A stretch of 5,676 nucleotides of DNA from Clostridia bacterium (GTDB taxonomy: Bacteria > Bacillota > Clostridia > Oscillospirales > CAG-272): contig CAAGDE010000088.1 in the NCBI GenBank assembly GCA_900768535.1, forward strand, positions 1-5,676. The letters run 5' to 3'. The notes under the pieces are model-generated. The model did no database searches. It worked only from the letters and a program-made list of their open reading frames with translations, and had not been told where the DNA came from. The position numbers were made by a program, and so were the translations under genes. The first letter of the stretch is position 1. The number at the start of each line of letters is the position of its first letter. Below are positions 1-5,517 of this stretch, in pieces.

Positions 1-20
1 TCAAAAATCACGCGCTCCCA

Positions 21-78
21 CCAATCATTGCCGCACAGCGAACCCCGCCCCAAGCGGGGCGCCAGCAGGCGGGATCTC
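21..78 (+). repeat. GC-rich palindromic intergenic repeat, family B, copy 1
   Basis: This segment recurs inverted at 1852-1910. The shared core reads CATTGCCGCACAGCGAACC, then a hairpin CCCCGC (43-48) / GCGGGG (54-59), then a second small hairpin CGCC-AGCA-GGCG (60-71). The two copies differ in the loop of the first hairpin (CCCAA here, TCCCT in the other) while the stem is kept. Weaker similarity continues to about 125: both copies have a TAACGC block set in a possible third stem, here CCACCT (94-99) with AGGTGG (120-125). No coding potential. Likely a dispersed, structured intergenic repeat; its genome-wide copy number cannot be seen from here. Confidence 0.75.
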
Positions 79-143
79 CATTGCTCCGAGGTACCACCTA
101 ACGCCACGCACAGCCCCCCAGGTGGCGGAAGAACCCATAAAAA

Positions 144-237
144 GAAGGCTCAGTAAAAGTTTTTGAAGATTCCTAAGAAACTTTTTTCAAAAAGTTTCTT
201 AGGCAGGGTTTGGGACAGCGTCCCAAGGTCTTCCCCC
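144..237 (+). repeat. Two-hairpin repeat family A, copy 1 (leader of the mreD-like gene)
   Basis: The order is a CTCAGTAAAAG boundary (149-159), a linker, hairpin 1 (172-186 with 189-203, 15 bp, 2-nt loop), CAGGG, hairpin 2 (TTGGGAC 210-216, loop AGC, GTCCCAA 220-226) and the end GGTCTTCCCCC (227-237). The next bases are the AGGAGG ribosome binding site at 238-243, so a transcript from upstream would carry both hairpins directly before the start codon. There is no T-run after either hairpin on this strand, so a simple terminator reading forward is unlikely. Similar copies occur at 840, 1706 (inverted), 2185 and 5518 (inverted). Confidence 0.9.
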
Positions 238-247
238 AGGAGGTAGC

Positions 248-766
248 ATGGAAAGCACAGAGCGGACGAGACGGGCGATACGGGGGGCGATGACGGGCGC
301 GGTGCTGTTTGTGCTGTGCGTGGTGCAGACAACGGTATGCGGGCGGTGGAAGCTGTTCGGAGCGGTGCCGGATCTGATGCTTTGCGCGGTGGTACTGATC
401 GGCTACTGCCGGGGACGGGAAGCGGGCGCGATTGCGGGGATTGCGGCGGGCGTGATGACGGCGATGCTGGGCTCGGTCGGCGTGACGGTGGAGCCGGTCT
501 TTTACATGGTTGTTGGGTACGTGAGCGGCTGGTTTGCGCGGGCGGTGTACCCGAAGGGGCTCCGGACGTATGCGGTTTTTCTTGCGGCGGCACTGCCGTT
601 TTGCGCGGTGCGGACAGTGATCCAGGCGTGCCTGACGCACTCCAATCCCCACCCGGCAATGCTGCTTGTTTACGCCGTCCTGCCGGAGCTCGGCGGCACC
701 GCAATCATGGGATTGGTGCTGTTCTACCCCCTCCGCTTTCTGCTCGGAAGGTCAAATAAACGATGA
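248..766 (+). CDS. mreD: MreD-like rod-shape-determining integral membrane protein
   Basis: A 172-residue, very hydrophobic protein with about five or six membrane segments (roughly residues 14-31, 37-54, 58-77, 84-97, 106-127 and 138-167) and a basic C-terminus. The family signature is the central stretch PDLMLCAVVLIGYCRGREAG (41-60), followed by a glycine-rich helix and FYMVVGYVSGWFAR (85-98); this matches the PDLxLLxxxxxxxxxG...GYxxG pattern of MreD. Length is typical. MreD works with MreC, MreB and the elongasome to direct side-wall peptidoglycan synthesis. The start is fixed by AGGAGG (238-243), 4 nt before ATG. No mreB or mreC is visible; the 247 bases upstream are repeats, so they could lie outside the window. 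The identification rests on pattern recognition; a substrate-binding (S) component of an ECF-type transporter is the main alternative for a small multi-helix protein. Confidence 0.72.
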   Translation: MESTERTRRAIRGAMTGAVLFVLCVVQTTVCGRWKLFGAVPDLMLCAVVLIGYCRGREAGAIAGIAAGVMTAMLGSVGVTVEPVFYMVVGYVSGWFARAVYPKGLRTYAVFLAAALPFCAVRTVIQACLTHSNPHPAMLLVYAVLPELGGTAIMGLVLFYPLRFLLGRSNKR

Positions 767-839
767 CGTGGTGCAAGGAAGGCGAAATCGGCGAACGCAC
801 AGCGTAACGCCATGCACCCAACGACGAAACCACTAAATA

Positions 840-933
840 GAAGGCTAAGTAAAAGTTCTTGAAATTCTTAAAAACTTCTTCCAAGAAGTTTTTAAGCAGG
901 GTTTGGGACAGCGTCCCAAGGTCTTAAGGTCTT
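840..933 (+). repeat. Two-hairpin repeat family A, copy 2 (leader of the alarmone synthetase gene)
   Basis: GAAGGCTAAGTAAAAG (840-855) is followed by hairpin 1 (867-880 with 883-896, 14 bp, CC loop), CAGGG, hairpin 2 (TTGGGAC 903-909, loop AGC, GTCCCAA 913-919) and the GGTCTT end. Here the end is duplicated: AAGGTCTT occurs at 918-925 and again at 926-933. Similarity to copy 1 seems to reach further upstream, as TAACGCCATGCAC at 805-817 matches TAACGCCACGCAC at 99-111 in 12 of 13 positions. The rest of the 767-839 spacer shows no gene. Confidence 0.9.
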
Positions 934-944
934 AAGGAGAAGAG
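918..944 (+). promoter_or_regulatory. Ribosome binding site of the alarmone synthetase, next to a tandem AAGGTCTT duplication
   Basis: AAGGTCTT, AAGGTCTT and AAGGAGAA follow one another without a gap (918-941). The third unit starts with the same AAGG and supplies the Shine-Dalgarno sequence AAGGAG (934-939), 5 nt before the ATG at 945. The binding site therefore looks like a third, altered unit of the repeat's end sequence. The duplication is directly visible; its origin is inference. Confidence 0.7.
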
Positions 945-1703
945 ATGAGTCAGGAACAGTTCAAAAACCAGCATCCGACAGACATAGCGGAGACGGTGTC
1001 GCTGGCGGTGCTGTCGAGGACGCGGAAGCTGGCGAACACCGTCCTGGGCTACCAGGAGCTGCTGATGCGGTACACGTGCGCAATGAAGGAGATCCGCACG
1101 AAATTTGAGGTACTGAACACGGAGTACAACGTCCGGTACCGGCGGAATCCGATCGTGTCGATCAACACGCGGCTGAAGCAGACGGCGAGCATTGTGGGGA
1201 AGCTGGAGCGCCTGGGGGTGGAATTCTCCCCGGAGGCGGTGGAGCAGAACCTCAACGACGTGGCGGGGGTGCGGGTCATCTGCTCGTATCTGGACGATGT
1301 TTACAACATTGCGCAGGCGCTGACGAGGCAGGATGACGTCCGGCTGCTGCGCATCAAGGATTATATCAAGGAGCCGAAGGCGAACGGCTACCGGAGCCTG
1401 CACCTGATTGTCAGCGTCCCGGTTTTCTTTGCGGAGATGCCGCGGGACGTGAAGGCGGAGGTGCAGATCCGCACGGTGGCGATGGACTACTGGGCGGAGC
1501 TGGAGCACCAGCTGCGCTACAAGCAGGAGCTGCCGGACGAGGGAGAGATTGTGCGGGAGCTGACCGACTGCGCGCGAAAGACCGCCGAAATCGACGCCCA
1601 GATGCTCGCCATCCGGAAGAAAATCGAAAGCGGCACCGAAAAACCCACCGAGGACGAACTGCTGATTGAAAAATTGCGGAAGATTGATTTTTCGATGGAG
1701 TAG
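945..1703 (+). CDS. Small alarmone synthetase, (p)ppGpp synthetase of the RelP/YwaC type
   Basis: A 252-residue cytosolic GTP pyrophosphokinase with a single RelA/SpoT synthetase domain; it should transfer pyrophosphate from ATP to GDP or GTP to make ppGpp or pppGpp. Visible motifs: the basic substrate region NPIVSINTRLKQTASIVGKL (68-87), DVAGVRVIC (105-113) with the metal-binding Asp105, the G-loop DYIKEPKANGYRSLH (139-153), EVQIRT (172-177) with the catalytic Glu172, and WAELEH (183-188). From memory these resemble Bacillus YwaC/RelP more than YjbM/RelQ. There is no HD hydrolase domain and no TGS or ACT domain, so it should be synthesis-only; relatives act as homotetramers. It is about 40 residues longer than typical members, with extra residues at both ends, including a charged C-terminal helix. 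The start is fixed by AAGGAG 5 nt upstream. Expression probably follows the mreD-like gene or its own leader. Confidence 0.93.
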   Translation: MSQEQFKNQHPTDIAETVSLAVLSRTRKLANTVLGYQELLMRYTCAMKEIRTKFEVLNTEYNVRYRRNPIVSINTRLKQTASIVGKLERLGVEFSPEAVEQNLNDVAGVRVICSYLDDVYNIAQALTRQDDVRLLRIKDYIKEPKANGYRSLHLIVSVPVFFAEMPRDVKAEVQIRTVAMDYWAELEHQLRYKQELPDEGEIVRELTDCARKTAEIDAQMLAIRKKIESGTEKPTEDELLIEKLRKIDFSME

Positions 1704-1705
1704 GC

Positions 1706-1784
1706 AAGACCTCAGGGCGCTGCCCCAAACGCTGTCAAGAAAACTTTTGAAAAAGTTTTCTTGGAACTTTCAAAACTTTCAACA
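1706..1784 (-). repeat. Two-hairpin repeat family A, inverted copy after the alarmone synthetase
   Basis: The reverse complement reads GTTGAAAGTTTTGAAAG, hairpin 1 (1751-1763 with 1736-1748, 13 bp), ACAGCG, hairpin 2 and the GGTCTT end. On the + strand it starts with AAGACC, 2 nt after the TAG stop codon. Hairpin 2 is TTGGGGC-AGC-GCCCTGA on the minus strand, with G:T pairs; read on the plus strand the same positions become A/C mismatches. This is the most diverged copy, and the GGTCTTCCCCC tail is shortened to GGTCTT. Confidence 0.8.
1736..1780 (+). terminator. Possible weak intrinsic terminator of the mreD-alarmone synthetase unit
   Basis: CAAGAAAACTTTT (1736-1748) pairs perfectly with AAAAGTTTTCTTG (1751-1763) around a 2-nt loop. 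It is followed by GAACTTTCAAAACTTTC, which is only moderately T-rich, and the stem is A/T-rich, so termination strength is doubtful. It lies 32 nt after the stop codon, with no gene for over 500 bases beyond it, which suits a transcript end. Confidence 0.35.
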
Positions 1785-1851
1785 GGCGAACGCAGTACAT
1801 GACGCTTCGGGCGAACCTTTGTATGCGTTATGCGGTTGCTCCTGAACAAGC

Positions 1852-1910
1852 GAGATTCCGCCTGCTGGCGCCCCGCCAGGGAGGCGGGGTTCGCTGTGCG
1901 GCAATGTTTG
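1852..1910 (-). repeat. GC-rich palindromic intergenic repeat, family B, inverted copy 2
   Basis: This is the reverse complement of the family B core at 21-78. CATTGCCGCACAGCGAACCC, the CCCCGCC/GGCGGGG stem with a changed loop, the CGCC-AGCA-GGCG hairpin and an AATCTC end are all kept. It lies about 70 nt outside the inverted family A copy at 1706-1784, matching the spacing between family B copy 1 and family A copy 1 at the left end. The 1785-1851 spacer holds a degenerate TAACGC block on the minus strand (1823-1830) and no gene. Confidence 0.75.
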
Positions 1911-1923
1911 GTTTGTCGCTCGC

Positions 1924-1967
1924 CCCCTCACCCGGTGTGCCGCTTCGCTCAGAATGACACGGAGGGG
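1924..1967. repeat. Nested hairpin containing a CTTCGCTCAGAATGACAC block
   Basis: CCCCTC (1924-1929) can pair with GAGGGG (1962-1967), and inside it GTGT (1935-1938) with ACAC (1957-1960). The enclosed CGCTTCGCTCAGAATGACAC (1941-1960) resembles, from memory, a GTCATTCTGAGCGAAGCG string that recurs between genes in many bacterial genomes. Only one copy is visible here, so repeat status is inference. Confidence 0.4.
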
Positions 1968-1995
1968 AGCCGGTGCGTGGGCTGAAAAACAAAGT

Positions 1996-2059
1996 GCCGT
2001 ATCAGTCAGAAAGGCAAAAAGTCATATCGTTTAGAAGGTCAAAACGCCGAATCAGTTAG
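1996..2059 (+). repeat. Three imperfect direct repeats with an exact 25-bp period
   Basis: Units begin at 1996, 2021 and 2046. Unit 1 opens GCCGTATCAGTCAG and unit 3 opens GCCGAATCAGTTAG (12 of 14 identical); unit 2 opens GTCATATCGTTTAG. Units 1 and 2 share 17 of 25 positions, including an AAAA run at their ends, and unit 3 diverges after its first 14 bases. They sit just upstream of the possible gyrA promoter, so binding sites for a regulator or phased bends are possible. No protein can be named. Confidence 0.55.
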
Positions 2060-2070
2060 TTTCACTGTAC

Positions 2071-2076
2071 TATACT
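2071..2076 (+). promoter_or_regulatory. Candidate -10 box for the gyrA-lipoprotein unit
   Basis: TATACT at 2071-2076 matches five of six bases of the sigma-A -10 consensus TATAAT. It is the best such hexamer noticed in this AT-richer part of the spacer, but no good -35 box lies 16-18 nt upstream (CGAATC at 2048-2053). If used, transcription would start near 2083 and leave a leader of about 210 nt that includes family A copy 3. The missing -35 and the adjacent 25-bp repeats would suit activator dependence, which is inference. Confidence 0.25.
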
Positions 2077-2108
2077 TCACACCAAACAAATTACGTATCA
2101 CGCTCCGG

Positions 2109-2184
2109 CGTACTTGCCTAACCAACACTATCAATCAAAACGCAACCAAAACACAAAAAACAGAAGCACCACTCCGAAAATAAA
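2109..2184 (+). other. A/C-rich, G-poor leader segment upstream of gyrA
   Basis: From about 2117 to 2184 the + strand consists mostly of A and C, with only a handful of G residues, in contrast to the G-rich genes around it. It has no open reading frame and no evident hairpin. As RNA it would be largely unstructured and would lead directly into family A copy 3. Confidence 0.4.
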
Positions 2185-2271
2185 CCTCAGTAAAAGTTCT
2201 TGGAATTCTTAAAACCTTCTTTCAAGAAGGTTTTAAGCAGGGTTTGGGACAGCGTCCCAAGGTCTTCCCCC
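2185..2271 (+). repeat. Two-hairpin repeat family A, copy 3 (leader of gyrA)
   Basis: CCTCAGTAAAAG (2185-2196) is followed by hairpin 1 (2208-2221 with 2224-2237, 14 bp, TC loop), CAGGG, hairpin 2 (TTGGGAC 2244-2250, loop AGC, GTCCCAA 2254-2260) and GGTCTTCCCCC (2261-2271). A second AAGGTCT follows at 2272-2278, just before the gyrA ribosome binding site. Sequence from hairpin 2 to the C-run is identical to copy 1. Hairpin 1 differs from the other copies on both arms in a way that keeps pairing. Confidence 0.9.
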
Positions 2272-2294
2272 AAGGTCTGAAGAAAGGATACAGT

Positions 2295-4886
2295 ATGAAA
2301 GAGAAGAACGAAGCGGAAAAGCAGCAGGAGCTGGCGTTGTTTGAGAACCAGAAGGTGATTGACGTCGGCATTGAGAAGGAGGTGAAGAAATCCTTCATCG
2401 AGTACTCGATGTCGGTCATCATCTCGCGGGCGCTCCCGGATGTGCGGGACGGAATGAAGCCGGGACAGCGGCGGATCCTGTACGCCATGTACGAGGACGG
2501 TCTGACGCACTCCAAGCCGTTCCGAAAATCGGCAACCACGGTCGGTAACGTGCTGGGGCGCTATCACCCGCACGGCGACTCGGCGGTGTACGGCACGATG
2601 GTGCGTCTGGCACAGCCCTTTTCCCTGCGTTACACGCTGGTGGAGGGACACGGAAACTTCGGTTCGGTGGACGGTGACCCGCCGGCGGCATACCGGTATA
2701 CCGAGGCAAGGCTTGACCGCATTGCGGACGAAATGATGCGCGACCTCGACAAAAACGTGGTCCCCATGGTCCCGAACTTCGACAACCGCCTGCAGGAGCC
2801 GTCCGTCCTGCCGTCCCGCTTCCCGAACCTGCTGGTCAACGGCTCGATGGGCATCGCGGTCGGCATGGCGACAAATATCCCGCCGCACAACCTGGGAGAA
2901 GTCATTGACGCGGTCGATTACCGCATGGATCACCCCGACTGCACCGTGGATGAGCTGATGGAGTACATCAAGGGTCCCGACTTCCCGACCGCCGCCATCA
3001 TCTACGGCATCAACGGCATCAAGCAGGCGTACCTGACCGGCAAGGGGCATATCATGGTGCGGTCGCGCTCGCAGATCGACGAGAACAAGCGGCATATCAT
3101 CTTTACCGAAATCCCCTACGGCGTCAACAAGAGTATGCTCTGCGAATCGATTGCCGACTGCGTCAACGAGAAGAAGATCGACGGCATCACCGAGCTGCGC
3201 GACGAATCCGGACGGGACGGGATGCGCATTGTGGTCGAATACCGCCGCGATGTCAATCCGCAGATCCTGCTCAATCAGCTCTACAAATACACCCAGCTGC
3301 AGGACACCTTTGCCATCAATATGCTGGCGATCGTCAACAACGAGCCGAAGGTGCTCACCCTGCCGCAGATCCTCGACCACTACATCGCGCACCAGGAGTC
3401 GGTCATCACCCGCCGCACGCAGTTCGATCTGGACAAGGCGAAGGCAAGGGCGCACATCTTCGAGGGCTACAAGATCGCGCTGGACAACATCGACGAGATC
3501 GTGCAGATCATGAAGTCGTCCAAGTCCATCCCCGATTCCAAGGCGACCCTGATGGAGCGCTTCGGGCTGTCCGATGTGCAGGCGCAGGCGATTGTCGAAA
3601 TGACGCTGGGCAAGCTGACCGGACTGGAGCGCGAGAAGATTGAGGACGAGCTGCTAAGGCTCCACAACCTGATCAGGGAGCTGGAGGGGATCCTTGCGGA
3701 CGTGGGCAAGATCAAGCAGATCATCAAGGACGAGATGGGCGAGATCAAGGCGAAATACGCGGACGCACGCCGCACCGAAATCGTCCAGGCGGAGCATGAA
3801 ATCGTGCTGGAGGACCTGATCGAGCGGCACAGCTGTGTCATTACCCTGACGCACGCGGGCTATATCAAGAGACAGCCGGCGGACACCTACTCCGCACAGC
3901 ACCGCGGCGGCAGAGGCATCATCGGCATGGGCACCAAGGACGAGGACTTCATCGAGAACGTCATCGCCGTCAACAGCCATTCCTACCTGCTGATGTTCAC
4001 GAACACCGGCAAGGTGCAGGCAAAGAAGGCGTACTATATCCCCGAAGCCGGCAGAACCGCCAAGGGGCAGAACCTGGTCAACATCCTGGAATTGGAGGAG
4101 GGCGAGAAGATCACCGCCTGCATCAGCGTGGATGCGTTTGACGAGGAGCACTACCTGACGATGGTCACGCGCCGGGGCGTCATCAAGCGGACGCCGCTGA
4201 AGGAGTACGAGTACCAGCGCAAGGGCGGAAAGATCGCGCTGAACCTGGACGAGGGCGACGAGTTGCTGTTCGTCCGCTGTACCACCGGCGACTGCGAGCT
4301 GATGCTGGCAACAAGGAACGGTCAGGCGGTGCGCTTCCGTGAGGAGAACGCCCGCGTGATGGGCAGAACCGCAAGAGGTGTGCGCGGGATCTCCCTGCGC
4401 GACGGTGACGAGGTGGTCGGCGTTGCGGTCATCGAGGAGGGCAAGGAGCTGCTCTGCGTGACCGAAAACGGCTTCGGCAAGCGTTCGCCGTTCGACGATT
4501 TCCGTCTGATGGCGCATCGCGGCGGCTTTGGCGTGACCTGCTACAACATCACCGAAAAGAGCGGTGCCCTGACCGGCATCTCCGCGGTGGACGACAACGA
4601 TGACCTGATGCTCATCACCGACGGCGGCACGATCATCCGCACGCCTGTTGCGGGCATTCCCACGCGCTCCCGCTCTGCCGGCGGCGTCATCATCATGAAG
4701 ATGGCGGACGGGCAGAAGATTGCAAACTTCACCAAGGTTGCCCACGCCGAGGAGAGCGAAGAAGCCGAAGAGAACGAAGAAGCCCCGGAGACGGACGCCA
4801 CCGAGCCGGTGGATATGACCGATGCGGACGCCGCCGAGCCGGAAGCACCCGAAGCCCCGGAAGCACCGGAAGAAGACCATGAATAA
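2295..4886 (+). CDS. gyrA: DNA gyrase subunit A
   Basis: An 863-residue type IIA topoisomerase subunit; with GyrB it forms the A2B2 enzyme that adds negative supercoils using ATP. In order: N-terminal breakage-reunion domain with SFIEYSMSVIISRALPDVRD (33-52) and HPHGDSAVYG (91-100), catalytic Tyr135 in AAYRYTEARL (131-140) preceded by Arg134; tower; coiled-coil region around 385-510; and a C-terminal beta-pinwheel from about 515. The pinwheel has the GyrA box QHRGGRG (535-541), which marks GyrA rather than ParC. Residues 818-863 form a D/E-rich tail with PEA repeats. Ser96 equals E. coli Ser83, but Gly100 replaces the usual Asp87/Glu. The ATG at 2295 is chosen because AAAGGA (2283-2288) lies 6 nt upstream. 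gyrB is not in the window. The gene overlaps the following lipoprotein gene by 8 nt. Confidence 0.98.
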   Translation: MKEKNEAEKQQELALFENQKVIDVGIEKEVKKSFIEYSMSVIISRALPDVRDGMKPGQRRILYAMYEDGLTHSKPFRKSATTVGNVLGRYHPHGDSAVYGTMVRLAQPFSLRYTLVEGHGNFGSVDGDPPAAYRYTEARLDRIADEMMRDLDKNVVPMVPNFDNRLQEPSVLPSRFPNLLVNGSMGIAVGMATNIPPHNLGEVIDAVDYRMDHPDCTVDELMEYIKGPDFPTAAIIYGINGIKQAYLTGKGHIMVRSRSQIDENKRHIIFTEIPYGVNKSMLCESIADCVNEKKIDGITELRDESGRDGMRIVVEYRRDVNPQILLNQLYKYTQLQDTFAINMLAIVNNEPKVLTLPQILDHYIAHQESVITRRTQFDLDKAKARAHIFEGYKIALDNIDEIVQIMKSSKSIPDSKATLMERFGLSDVQAQAIVEMTLGKLTGLEREKIEDELLRLHNLIRELEGILADVGKIKQIIKDEMGEIKAKYADARRTEIVQAEHEIVLEDLIERHSCVITLTHAGYIKRQPADTYSAQHRGGRGIIGMGTKDEDFIENVIAVNSHSYLLMFTNTGKVQAKKAYYIPEAGRTAKGQNLVNILELEEGEKITACISVDAFDEEHYLTMVTRRGVIKRTPLKEYEYQRKGGKIALNLDEGDELLFVRCTTGDCELMLATRNGQAVRFREENARVMGRTARGVRGISLRDGDEVVGVAVIEEGKELLCVTENGFGKRSPFDDFRLMAHRGGFGVTCYNITEKSGALTGISAVDDNDDLMLITDGGTIIRTPVAGIPTRSRSAGGVIIMKMADGQKIANFTKVAHAEESEEAEENEEAPETDATEPVDMTDADAAEPEAPEAPEAPEEDHE

Positions 4887-5517
4887 ACGGCGTCTGTGCC
4901 TGCTTCTGTGCGCAGTCCTGCTGCTCCCGTGCCTTGCCGGGTGCGGGGGCTGCAGCCGTGCGCCGGAGCTGGAGGAGATTTACGACCGCACGGTGGAGCT
5001 GGTGGAAGGCTCGCGGCGGTTGAGCGTCATCTTCTACGGCGCGGGACTGCCGGTTTACGACAGGCAGTCGGCAATCTACCGCGACCTGTACGACAGCGAC
5101 ACCTCCGCCTACCGGACGCAGTACAGCATTGTCGATCCCCGGTGCGGATACGTGTCGGTGGACGCGCTGAAGGCGGCGGCGGCAGAGGTCTGGTCGCCCG
5201 GACTGCTGGAAAAGCAGGTTTTCCCGGCGGCTTTCGACGGTCTGAGCGCGAGCATCGGCGGGCAGAGCAGTATCGCCCCCGCGCGCTTCCAGGAGGACGG
5301 CAACCGCCTCTACTGCCTGGACGGGCTCCCGGACCGCGCACCGAGCCAGCTGATCTTCGACTTCTCTACCCTGAAAATCATCCGCCCCAGCAACGCCACC
5401 CGCGTCCTCCTGACCCTGGATTGCTGGGAGGTCGATAAGCCCCAGTCCAAATTTCTCTACCGCCTCACCCTCGTCAACTCCTCCGGCACCTGGCTCCTCG
5501 ACAAAGTGGTGATCTGA
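4879..5517 (+). CDS. Predicted lipoprotein of unknown function, co-transcribed with gyrA
   Basis: A 212-residue protein that I cannot assign to a named family. It starts MNKRR, then a hydrophobic leucine-rich segment (residues 6-20) and a lipobox LAGC (19-22), so signal peptidase II should cut before Cys22 and leave a lipid-anchored protein of about 191 residues outside the membrane. The mature part has mixed alpha/beta character, includes VIFYGAGLPVYDRQSAIYRD (49-68) and KIIRPSNATRV, and ends with strand-like LYRLTLVNSSGTWLLDKVVI; that TWLLD ending recalls NTF2-like extracellular domains, a weak resemblance only. The start at 4879 is preferred over an in-frame ATG at 4822 because only 4879 gives a proper signal peptide. 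The start codon lies inside the gyrA end (ATGAATAA), with GGAAGAAG at 4868-4875 as ribosome binding site, implying translational coupling. Confidence 0.85.
   Translation: MNKRRLCLLLCAVLLLPCLAGCGGCSRAPELEEIYDRTVELVEGSRRLSVIFYGAGLPVYDRQSAIYRDLYDSDTSAYRTQYSIVDPRCGYVSVDALKAAAAEVWSPGLLEKQVFPAAFDGLSASIGGQSSIAPARFQEDGNRLYCLDGLPDRAPSQLIFDFSTLKIIRPSNATRVLLTLDCWEVDKPQSKFLYRLTLVNSSGTWLLDKVVI

Noticed and set aside
172..232. Forward intrinsic terminator or classic T-box/riboswitch in the repeat leaders
   Set aside because: No T-run follows the hairpins on the + strand, and no T-box or known riboswitch core motif is recognisable.
150..704. Minus-strand reading frames opposite the mreD-like gene
   Set aside because: Arg/Pro/Ser-rich composition typical of antisense frames in GC-rich genes; part is encoded by the palindromic repeat.
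1996..2059. CRISPR array
   Set aside because: The units abut with no spacers, are imperfect and number only three; no cas gene is present.
2244..2294. In-frame upstream TTG start for gyrA adding 17 residues
   Set aside because: The TTG lies in the stem of hairpin 2 with no ribosome binding site before it, whereas ATG 2295 has AAAGGA at the right distance.
2187..3455. Long minus-strand reading frame opposite gyrA (422 codons)
   Set aside because: It is the mirror of a strongly conserved gyrA in GC-rich DNA, the product is a low-complexity His/Arg/Val-rich string without domains, and it runs through the leader repeat.
4822..4878. In-frame upstream ATG for the lipoprotein adding 19 residues
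   Set aside because: It would put a basic Pro/Lys/Arg-rich stretch before the signal peptide, and the ATG at 4879 gives a textbook lipoprotein signal.
3654..4880. Long minus-strand reading frame opposite the gyrA 3' half (408 codons)
   Set aside because: Same reason: antisense shadow with no recognisable protein motif.
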